Below are positions 14,198 through 27,200 of a DNA stretch of 64,000 bases, piece by piece. The DNA is from Macrobrachium rosenbergii (lineage: Eukaryota > Arthropoda > Malacostraca > Decapoda > Palaemonidae). Location: contig NC_089783.1 of NCBI RefSeq assembly GCF_040412425.1, positions 43,544,125-43,608,124 on the forward strand, read 5' to 3'. Positions within the stretch are counted from its first letter, which is position 1, and each line of letters begins with the position of its first letter. The notes under the pieces were generated by a model. The model ran no database searches and was not told the origin of the DNA. It saw only the letters and a list, made by a program, of their open reading frames with translations. Both the position numbers and the translations under genes were made by a program.

Positions 14198-15829
14198 ACC
14201 CACCTGCCTTCCCCCTGGCTTTCTGATAATTTTGACACGGATGCGAGGGCAGGGGGGATTTACCACCCCCGTCCCCATCTAATTTTTTTCCACCTCGAAC
14301 GTCTCAAGTTTTTACATCATTTCAGTTTTCGGGGGGCAACTTACTGAATAGTCCATATGGCGTAAGGTTAATAATCTATTTTCCTATATCTTGTCTTCAT
14401 TCATCAGTGATCATCAATTTTCTTACTTGAAATTATATTACTTATAGGTCTTTTAAATATTTCGGTTTCACAGCTAAATTGTCTTGTTCATCAAAAGATA
14501 TTTTACATTCATTTCGTGTTTTAATAAGTTAGGATGAGCTTGGCCTTATCACGTAGGGGTGTATCCACTGTTGTTTTGGAGTTCTGTTAATTAAACCTTG
14601 TAGTTTCTCCGGTAAATAATATGGCAACAACTGAAAAATTATTATTAAAATGTTTTTATTAGGGTTATATATCTTACATGGTTATGTTTGATGTTCATCA
14701 TTTAATACTCCTTGGTTTCTCACTGTCTTTGCTAACTGTTAATTTTTAGTGCTTCAGTGTCACCCACTGTCAAGTTCATGCTATCGTTTAGTTTCAGACT
14801 TTTCCTGCCCATCCAACCCTTTGTTTTCATTATATTTTTTTTTTATTTTAGTTCATTATTTTCAGACCAATTGTCTATTACAGCTGGAATTGCGCATCAT
14901 CTACAGAAAAAAAGAATTCATTTTATGCTCTTCATACTGAAAATGAAGGTCCTAGAACACTGCCTTGTGGTACTTTTGACCTAGATTTGTGCTTATTTAC
15001 ACGTTTTTGTTCATACGTTAAAGGCTCTACCACTGCATTGCCTCATCTTCACCGGCTGATGACAAATTCTGGTATCTGGCATCCTTAATGGAAAGAGCAG
15101 TTTCACTGGGAGGTACCGGACAGGAATGACCCTACTGGTTGATCCTTGGGCAAGAACCTGTTTAATCTTAGACAAAAACCACTGCAATGACAAACACCGT
15201 ATCATCTAAGCCGGTATATTGTTTGAATATGGATCCAGAGCCAAATGTGAATAAGACTTTTTAAAAGTCAGTTGAATGAAAGTAACCTGACCACAGGTAT
15301 GTCTAGTTTCTTCATTAAACCATGCGAGTTTTCTTTAATTTCGACTTGAACGATAATCGTACTGTGCTGATCCTATTTTCGTCTAAATACTTTTTATACA
15401 AACTAAATAAACAGTTGGCGAGTTGAGGCGCACATGATCATTTTATTTTGTGCTACTGCGGATCTGAAATACCATATAATTTTTCATTGGTCAATTTTCA
15501 GCATTTTCTTGAAAATTTATATTTTCAACATGTACTTTCAGTCCTTCTTTAGTTATGTAGAAAATACTGATTGGTCATAGTTTTATTTTTTTCTCTCTCT
15601 CTCCTTCTTGTACATTCTGTATTATATATATTGCATTCGTTCAATATTTATATCGATATCCTCCATTTTACAGAAGCAATAGCTTTGTTGAAGTTACAGT
15701 CACAATTTGAGCTTATTTCGTTCCTGTAACTATCTTATGCATCATATTGAAAGGTAGACAGTCTTCTGTTCCGCCTTCTGTCGTTAAACGGCCCGTGGGT
15801 TTTTTTTTTTTTTAGTTTCTGTTAAAGAA
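14198..15829. other. AT-rich intergenic DNA, nothing recognised
   Basis: No conserved coding, RNA or element termini were seen. Confidence 0.4.
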
Positions 15830-16200
15830 AACCATTGTGCCGGCTCTGTCTCTCCGTCCGCACTTTATTCTGTCCACACTTTTTTCTGTCCACACTTTTC
15901 CTGTCCGCCCTCAGATCTTAAAAACTACTGAGGCTACAGGGCTGCAAATTGGTGTGTTGATCATCCACCCTCCAATCATCAAACATACCAAATTGCAGCC
16001 CTCTAGTCTCAGTAGTTTTTACTTTATTTAAGGTTAAAGTTAGCCATAATCGTGCATCTGGCAACAATATAGGATATGCCACCACCGGGCCGTGGTTAAA
16101 GTTTCATGGGCCGCGGCTCATACAGCATTATACCGAGACCACCGAAAGATAGTTCTATTTTCGGTGACCTTGATTTTGATAGTGCTATTGGTATTATATC
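15830..16200 (+). mobile_element. interspersed repeat with internal foldback
   Basis: Contains a near-perfect hairpin. AAAACTACTGAGGCTACAGG (from 15921) and the following bases to about 15964 pair with about 15975-16020, where CTCTAGTCTCAGTAGTTTTT ends. ACCACCGGGCCGTGGTTAAAG and GGGCCGCGGCTCATACAGC follow at 16080-16128. From memory this resembles a very abundant decapod repeat; that is not verified here. Confidence 0.6.
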
Positions 16201-16546
16201 TTTCGGCATTTGTACTTTTTTCCAGTCATCTGTGTTATTATTGCTTTATCTGGTCTCATGGCCCTTCTTTTACCTGACTAATTTTTGTAATACCCAGATG
16301 GTTTCAAAACGAACTTCACTTTTTACACAATTCTTTCAGGTTTTAAACCATCAGATAATACTGCTTTCTTTACTTCCGATCTTCTTAAGTAGTTCTTCAT
16401 TTTTCCTAAGGTAATTCGAAGTTTTGCCATTGGTTTTATTTTTTTTTTATTTTCATAAAGAAGGTATACTGTCTAAATACTTCAGATAGGTTGCTTCCAT
16501 CTGCTGTCGATTATGATCCAACTCTGTCATTTACATGTTCCAGCCC

Positions 16547-17939
<1,393 letters not shown>

Positions 17940-18283
17940 ATTCGACAGGACAATGACTTCCCGAGGGTTGAAGGTCACCTCTTCACCAGCGTGACGTTGC
18001 CCAACTCCTTATCGTTAACCATCAGTGGCAGCGTAGCCAATCCATGACGTTGTTGTGCGTGTGACTTTCTTAGTCGAAGACGTTCTCATTTCATGAAAAT
18101 TGGAATTACTAGCCTAAGGCTACCTTTTTAGTTACGAGTCGTAGCAAGTCCGAAGGCTAAGTGCCCCTCCGGAGGCTAAGCTTGATTGCTTTTCCTTCCC
18201 TGCCCTCAGGCTATGTGATATAGACACTGGAACCTCACAGGACACCAAGAAAGTATTAAGCTACTACTAGCCCACTTTCCAGT
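17940..18283 (+). promoter_or_regulatory. putative FDXR promoter and 5' UTR
   Basis: This stretch lies directly upstream of the start codon and is richer in CG dinucleotides than its surroundings. It contains TGACGTTG and CATGACGTTG, which are half-CRE-like, and several AGGCTAAG words. No TATA box is obvious. The transcription start is inferred to lie here because exon 1 ends at 18291 with only eight coding bases. No cap site can be read from sequence alone. Confidence 0.35.
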
Positions 18284-18291
18284 ATGTTTAG
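18284..18291 (+). CDS. FDXR: FDXR coding exon 1 (8 coding nt)
   Basis: ATG TTT AG, then the strong donor GTGAGT. The last two bases complete an Arg codon with the first G of exon 2. Exon 2 has no in-frame Met before the FAD motif, so the start must lie upstream. This ATG has the right phase and gives a plausible presequence beginning M-F-R-Y-E-K. The choice is an inference from phase and donor quality; an alternative unseen first exon is possible. Confidence 0.7.
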
Positions 18292-21200
18292 GTGAGTAAA
18301 CTATCCTAGGTTAAGTGGGAACACCTGGCTTATTAAAAATTGTCTCTGAAATAGGTTACAGAATTGTAGGGTCAAGGGAGAGTGATACCATTTGCAAGTC
18401 TACCAGGCCTAGGCATATTTTGTAATAAGCAGTCTAGGTGAAAGTTAAAACTTGATAGCCTATTTAAAGTGCTCCCCGTTTTTGGATATATGGCATAATC
18501 AAAGTTCAGATTGCTTCTTTATCCTCTAAAGTTTATTCAAATGTAGGCTAACTGTCCATAACAAATTAGCCCAGGGCGTTATTTGCTTAGTGTATAGGTA
18601 CATAGGCTACTATCAGTTCTGCTATTGTTTCTGTTATAGATTGAATAGTTTATGAATAAATGTGGTACTGTATAAGTAGAGTTCATATCTTATATATTTA
18701 GTAAAAGCATAAACAATTGTGATATACATGCTACTTCCATGGTGTGAATTAATGTCCTTCACTATATGAATTTTGCTTAAAAATCATCAGTTTATATTTT
18801 GTTTATTCAGTAATAATAAAAGATACTTGATTTAGGTGCAATTTCTTGTACTGGTATACATGGCTTGTACCTACTTGTAGGTCAAACTACATAATTGTTA
18901 AACACATAATACTGTACCATATATTGAAATGTTACTTAAAATTGCATGAAACTAAACATAAAATAATCCTCTTACACATCTTATAGAAACATTTTATGTA
19001 CTATTTTACATGTATGCAATTTACATTGAATCTTGAAAGATAAGAGATATCTTTTTTGTACAGTAGAGTGTATTTCTGTAGGAACAACTATCAAATTTAA
19101 AAGTGACTTTAATTGTTTCTAGATATCTGAACCAGATCCTTATATCATAATTCAACTTCAACCACTCCACTTAGTCTCCAGTGCTTATGGAAAAAGTGTT
19201 GGTGTACAGAGGGTGAGTTAGGGGACTTCCCACACTTATCTGTTTAATACTCATTATAATGTGGTTCGGATTCCACAATAAGCTAGGTAACCAGTTGGTT
19301 CTTAGCCACATAAAATAAATCTAATCCTTTGGGCCAGCCCAAGGAGAGCTGTTAACCAGCTCAGTGGTCTGGTTAAACTAAGATATACTTAACTTTAATA
19401 CCAATTAACCACCATGTTACCAAGCTTCAACAACTGTTTCCAGCTTGTGCTGAGGAACAATCCTTCATAAAAGGCTGTAGTTTGTATATGTAGGAAAGAT
19501 AGAAGTTACTTTAAAATTCGAAATTTTTCCATCAAAAACTGTCAGCCATTATCCATCGCATGTTGAAAACCAGTGTTTTGCATCACTTTCTTCAGAGATT
19601 CCCTACTTAAAGTGTAATAAATTTTTTCTTTCATTAGTACTAATACTATCAAGACTCAAATTAATTCACAGTTTGTTCAGATAAGTCAGTATTGTCCTTT
19701 TGCATTCCTTATCAAAGTCATCAAGATTGGTTCCAGTACTTTTTTTAACACTAAAAAAAAAGTACTGGAACCAGTCTTGATGACTTTAATAAGGAATGCA
19801 AAGGACAATACAGTACTGACTTATCTGAACAAATTGTGAATTAATTTGACTCTTGATAGTATTAGTACTAATGAGAGAAAAACTCATTACACTTTAAGTT
19901 AGGAATCTCTGAAGAAAGTGATGCAAAACACTGGTTTTCAACATGCAACGGATAATGGCTGAAAGTTTTTGATGGAAAAATTTTTAATTTTAAAGTAACT
20001 TCTATTTTTCCCACATATATATACAAACTTCAGCCTTTTATGTAGGACTGTTCCTCAGCGCAAATGTATCTTCATTTTCTTATAAAGTTTTCCATTCCAA
20101 CAAACAGACATTTCCAACACTTGTTTCTTAGTGGTGTGACCAATGTCCTTTTTAGCATCAGTAATTGGACTTCTGTGTTGCTTCTCTGACATGAACTATT
20201 TTAAAACGATCTCAACTTTCTCCATGACCTGATTATGGAGGTTTTGACGGAGGGAGGGGTATTTCCACTATGAATATCTATATTTTTATGTCAAAGTGGC
20301 TCATTGAATGCAATTGTTGTTTATTTAGAGTGATTGCTACCTTTTAATTGCCTCCAATGATCGCATGTTGTTGAGGCTAATTCAAACATTATGCTATAGG
20401 ATTTTGTGCATATAATAGTAAATTAGGTTTCTAATGATAATATGTATATGTTGATTATGGTAACTGTAAAATAATAACTACATTTCAAGATATTTTTACT
20501 TAGTAGGCCCTACCAAGCCCATGCTTTTATCATGACAATGAGATGCTTGGCAGTATTCTTCCCACCCTGTTAACCTGAGAAGGTTTGTTTGAATATGGTG
20601 ACTCCCATGGGCCATGCCACAGTTCTTAACATGAGATGCTGATACACAGGTCTTGAAGGAAATTCCTCTAGTTCTCATGGAAGAAAGAGGTATTCCAATT
20701 CAATGCTTTATGCATTGGGCTAGTAACAGTCCCATAAGTATTCACGTACTTTCTTGCCCAGTTGCTGTTTAGACTTACAAGTGATGCATTAGGTTGTGGA
20801 GGTATGGAGATATCTCAGTGACTGGATGGTGATGGCAACCTCATCCCAAGCTATTTTTAGGCTCCTTTGTTGCGTCTTCAGTTGGTGCCAATCCAAGAAA
20901 GAAGAGGCGTGTTTCAGACTCATCTTCCTCAGCCTCTTAATCTTATCCATATCTTCTGGATGTTGGTCTGTGGGTGCATTAGCTTCTAAACCCTGTTGAT
21001 TAAGTGTTACATTCATTGTTTAGTTCAGTCCAAATGGTACAGTCCCATAACCATACTAACATGAGGCAGCCCTTAATTAAAATAATTTCATGATGACAAG
21101 TCCTTCCCATATAAATAGTTGTTCAGGATATTGTAAAGTAATGGTTTGTGATGAAGCAAGTATACATATACAAAATTCTTTGAAAACTAAGATTACTTAT

Positions 21201-24200
21201 TTCATATACAAATCCGTTACTTTGTGGGAAGCACCCTATTCCCTTCCCTTCCTTTTTGCATATGTTACAGTCAATACAAAGAATGAACATTTAACTATTG
21301 GGGGTGCTCGGGTCCCAGCTCCCCAAATAGGTGGAAAATGAAACTCTTCTTTGTAGTTGTGGAGACTGCACAGATACAATTGTAAGCCTTTAAGGTGATG
21401 TGAGATGATGGGTATGTATAAGAAAAAATTAAATATGGTTTTAAAAATATTTTAGTATTTATGATATTTGATTCTGTTTAGCTTGTATTTTAACAGAAAC
21501 TGCATTGTTGTAATTATTGGACTTGTGTTAATTTCAGGTATGAAAAGATATTAATTTGTAGGGAGGCATGTAGAAAAGCACTTTCTAGTTTTAGTACGGC
21601 TTCAAGTACTTTCCCTCAAGTCTGTGTTATTGGCAGTGGACCGGCAGGATTCTACACAGCCCAACAGTTAATAAAGGTGAAAAGTTTGTTGTTGTAATGT
21701 ATTCTATTTATAATCTAAAATTATTCAGGATTTCTCCCTTTTAAGGAAAATGTATTTTAATGTTTCAGAAATGAGATTTTGCAACTCTTCTCTGTGTTTC
21801 TTGAAAAGAAATCTTTTGATTAATTTTTCTTAAGAGGATACAAACCTTCATCTTTTTTTTAATATACTCTACTGTACCATGAGTGGAAGCTGGGCCATTT
21901 GTTAAAGCTAGGTAACAAAGGTCTTAATCATCTGCAAGTGAATGAGGGTGTGGGGATACCACCCACTCACTTGACTGACAGCATTACTTTTCCATTGACA
22001 ACACTTCAGTAGTGGCATCTTTACTGCTTCTGGACTTTTGCAAGCATTTTGGGATCAGTTTTTGGGTTACTAAATAGAGCTGATGAGTGGTTACATGACT
22101 GTAGTGGTATATGTCAACAAGCAGGAGGGATGCTCTCCTTTCCCCTTTTTCAGTTAGTAAGGCAAATATATGAGTAGACAGTTGGCCTCACATCAGGCTG
22201 TAAGCCAGATACATCTCAGGTCTTCAGAATGTAGTGGCAGACCATTCAGGTGCCAGGGGCAAGTCATAGAATTAAAGTGGTTCCTGCACCCTTTACATTG
22301 AAAAGCTCTTCAAGATGTGGGGAACACTGCTGATCAACCTGTATGCTCTACTACTAAAAAAATGTTTCTGAATCACGAGAAACACAAATTTTTAAGATGT
22401 TGTGATAAGACGCCAGTTTTGAACAGTGCCATGATTGTGCCCTCATGGTATATGACAGTAAAGCCATGATCATGGCCTCAGATTATAAGGGTTAATGATA
22501 TCACTGAGTCATGTTTGGCTTTGTTCTTACATGAAGAAATGAAAATGGGAGCAAGGTAAAGTTGAAGAACTTACTGCTAGTGGGAAATGCCAAATTGGAT
22601 CAATGAAAAGTAGAGGGCAGAAAGCTGTATAGTTTAGGGTCAAAGTTTCACTGCAAAGAACCATTGGTATGGGTTTCAGTGTTTTATTTAGTCGGCAGCA
22701 AGGAGATTAGGGGTTACTGTGTTAAAAAGTGAAAGAAAAGGAAAAAGTTATGTCTAAGTAAAATAAAAACTTCAGTTTCATTATATTTAGACCAACATGC
22801 ATAAGTTATGTGAATTAGTACATTATAACAAAAGAATGCAGAAAGGGATGAGGGAGTGGGTATGTCCTCTCACAATGATCATCTTTCAGCTCCTAGACTT
22901 GTAAGACCTTTGTGAATTCCTTTCAGTACAAATGTAATAATAAGCTCCAGGAAGGCCATGATTCTAACTTGATATGAATATAAATATAGCGATAAGCATA
23001 AGAGAAGAGATTGATGTAAAACATTTTTTTAATTAGCAGTTTTACCTTACAGTTCTTCCTTGTACATACTGTTATCCTTGCATGTAGATAAAACCTTTTG
23101 TAAATCTGAAGATTCCAACAGTATTAAAAGGAGCATACACCTTTCACACATAAAATCTTTCTGTTTTCAGAGTCACAGCACAGTTCAAGTTGATATATAT
23201 GAAAGGTTGCCAGTTCCTTTTGGATTAGTGAGGTATGGTGTGGCCCCAGATCATCCAGAAGTAAAAAACTGTATAAATACATTCACGCAAACTGCCTCTA
23301 AGAACCGAGTATCTTTTCTTGGTAATGTTAGCATTGGCCAAGATGTTACATATGCACAACTCAGGAATGCCTATCATGCTGTTGTCTTGGTTAGTATTAT
23401 TGCTTGATTTCCTTTCTTTTCCTTATTGTAGATGGCATTAGTATTGCAGTGTCTAAGTTTTCATTTAATCATGTACTGTCATTGATAATTTTAATGGTAC
23501 AGGTATTTGACTTGATTTCCTTATTGCTGTACAAAACCTGTACATGGTAAAGAAAAAGTTTATTGAATTTTCTTAAGTCTTTTTTACTGGTGGCGACTCT
23601 AATGGTTTCATCTTTGTTTTTTACCACATTTTTTCAGCTGCCAGATGATGAATGAGTACATAAAGTAAGGTATATGTTACCGTGTACAGTATTTTTATTT
23701 ACATTTCAGGCATATGGTAGTGCTCAAGACAGGAAGCTCAATATTTCAGGTGAATCACTTTCAAACGTTTGCTCTGCAAGACGCTTTGTGGGTTGGTACA
23801 ATGGTTTGCCTGAAGATGCTGATCTAAAACTTAACTTGGATGTAGAATCTGCAGCTGTAATTGGTCAGGGCAATGTTGCTGTGGATGTGGCCAGGATATT
23901 GCTAAGTCCTATTGATATTTTAAGAGTAAGTAGCAAGAAAACATGAAACCTTTTGCTTTTTTCCTATTTCTGTTGTGCCCAAGTCAGAAGTGGATGGTAT
24001 GAATACCATTCAATAGAATGTATTAGTAAAAGCATGAAGTGTAAACCCCTTTTATATTTCTTATGATATAGTGTTAGCCCCTGAATGTTTAGATGTAGAA
24101 ATCATTGGATAAAAGAAACCTTAAGTTACTATCTCTGGTGAATATTTTATGACTACAGGAAGCCCCTGCTAATGTATCATAAACCTCATTTGAGCTCTTC

Positions 24201-27200
24201 AGATTTGATTGCATTTATAAGTGTCAGGATGTGCATGCAACATACCGGTCATCTTTTATGTACTGAGCTTAAAGGTGTTGGTACAAGACAAAGTGGAAAA
24301 TAAGGCCTACCACTTTTATGAAGCCTACTAATATCTTACATAGGTTCATATCATTATCGAGGATAAGATGAATTTCACAAGGTGAAAGGTCAGAACAGAT
24401 AAAAGGCTAAGTTTATGATGTTGTTGGAGAATCTTCAAAAAAATTTTTGAGGAGGACAGTAGGGCATTGAAAAGTAGTGAGGCTGGAAAAGGAAATGAGA
24501 CTGTTGTAGCTGATGTTGTTGAAGAATATGAGAGAATTTTAGTAATCATTGAAATACAAGGAATTTGTCATCCCTACCAAGAGAGCTTGGTTTCACAAAG
24601 ACTTAGAAGAGATTCAGCTCACCGAAAATGAGGACTGAACCAAGACTTCCCTGAGTCAACAAGGAGAGGTCCTTGTTGATGTGCTGGATATACACTAGTA
24701 ACAACCCATGTTTACCCCTTAGCTCCTCACCCTTCTAGACCCCCATCTCAGATGAGTTAAAAGTGATTGGTTGCTCTACCTATGTCCACTACCCACTTCC
24801 TGGGATGAGGGTTCTTGCCAAGGCGACTACCTTTTCATTATTATAAATGCTTCTCAGAGATGCTTGTGATGTTCAGTTGGCAGGAGTGGGTTTGGGAATC
24901 TCTAATACTCACCTCTCCTGAGGCTCATCCAACAACTTGGACAAGGTTTGGTGTTTCATTGCATTCTCAGGAAGAGCCTCCATACTCCATTTCTAAGAGA
25001 CTTTTTACCTGATTGATTATTTACCCCCTCTCCAACTCCATTTTCAGGAAGAGGGATGCTTTCCCTCAAGCCATTCCATCCTGTTGTCTTCTGCTGACAT
25101 CCAGGAATTCACGTCTGCCAATTTCATTGTGCCCCATCTCTTTCCTGCCAGCCTTATGAAGTAACTCACCGAGAAGTCAGGCTTTACTAACCTATGACAT
25201 CTTCATTGCAACCATAACAGAAGAGGAAAATTATGAAATGTACCACACAGTGAAGCAAAAAAAATCTTAACTGCAGGTACTTCCAAATTTTATGGTTACA
25301 TAGGACAATGTCAGCAATGTCATAGTCATATAGGAAAATATCTGCTGTGCTCATCCCAAAGATGAACCAAGTCACTGTCAAATACTTAATAACTGCAGAA
25401 TTCACTCTTTTATCACTTACTGAGAGCACTGAAGTGAAAAAGGCCTAAAAGGAATGCTGATAATTTTGAAAAAAATGAAGATGTATTACTCACAAACAGT
25501 GGAATAGATAAGGATTATCCACAAGGACAGGAATAGCAGTCTTTGATGCAAGTACTTGGGAAACAGGAGTAAGGGCTGTTTTCAACACTAGCTTAAGAAA
25601 AGTGAGGTTATTGACTGAGACAGAAAGGATCCACAGGTTACATGCATAATAAGACTACTGTTATTTGTTTATCTGACAAATGATTGTTAAACCTTAGAAT
25701 TCTTGCAGAATACAAATATAATATTCATATTATTGGGCAACCAGTAGGTATGTGACATATGTTTTAATTATGTTTATTTAAATATGAGTTTTGTTATACC
25801 CATTTGCAGAAAACAGACATACCTGAAAGTGTGTTAGACAGTCTAAGTAAAAGCCGCATAAAACGAGTAGTACTGATTGGTCGCCGTGGTCCAGAACATG
25901 TTGCTTTGACCATAAAAGAATTGCGAGAGATGATAAAGCTTGAGCAGTGTCGGCCCAACCTCATACCACAAGATTATCAACATCTGAAAGCACTTTTACC
26001 AAGTGAGTAGGATATTCATCATTCATTATGTAATGATAGCTAATTTCTAAGTTATTCTCTTAGTAGATTTTACTGGTTTTCCAGGAAAATTCATAACTTG
26101 TGTTACTACTTGTTTATAGTAAACAAACTGCTGTACTGTAATGTTCACTTAGGGAATGTTGGGGTTTAGACATTTTTATGTACTGATACAGATTATTATT
26201 GCTGTGCAGTTACACTAGGACTCACTAATCTCACTAATGCCCCTGAAATATTAATTAATTGTTGAATTTTTATCATCGGATTGTTTGCAGTGTCAGTCTC
26301 TTACAAAGTTAGAACATTGATGTTCACAGGAAGCCTCAGAAAATAGTACAGTAGATGAGTTTTTAGCCTAGTAGCTATTAGTGCAAATGATGATGTTACA
26401 GTCAGATAAATTCACTAAAATAGAGTACTGTATTGAGCAGATTTGGGTAGCTTTATAGCTTTAAATGTGAAACCTCTAGTCAGAATGTTAGTGGAAGTTG
26501 AGAATAATGGAAAAGTTGCTTATACTGTTAGTATATTGAAGAGTTCATTTTAAAAGGCAAACAACTAAAGTTTATATGTAAAATGACAAATTTTTAATTA
26601 ATTTGTATTTTTCATAGCTAACAAACCTGAGGTCTTAGCATTAGGATGAATCTTGTGGCGCCAGCTGGAAACTGGTTTAAAAACAATAAAAAATTGTATA
26701 TGCAAGGAATCTGTGGCATCTGGTATGCAAATGAGGTGGAAGCAGGTCAGAGACCCAGCTGGAACCTCATTCACATTCAGGCTTTCTTCCAATCTGGGAT
26801 AATATATAAGAGGGGTGGTTAAGACCTCAGGTTTGTCAGCTATGAAAAATACAAAGTAATTAAAAATTTGTCATTTGTTCATATGTGGAACAAACCTTCG
26901 GTCTTAACATTAGGATAGACTCACACCTGGAGGGAGGTATGAGAGTCCTGAACCGACTGGACTGCCTTGAACCTCTCTATCCTCTGGTCTGACAGGAAAA
27001 CTCTCGACGAGGCTGTGTCTATCACCATTCCTAAGCACAGAATCCTCTGGCTGGGAAGAAGATTGGACTTTTCCAGATTTATCACAATACTTAGGTTGTG
27101 ACAAAACTGGAGAAGACGTTCCCTGTCCCGAATCAGCCTTTCCTTGAAACTTGCTAAGACCAAACAATCTTAGAGATATTTCAACAGGCGAATCCCCTGA

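Noticed and set aside
16092..16414. Open frames in the 16.1-kb region
   Set aside because: They lie in or beside an interspersed repeat and have no family resemblance.
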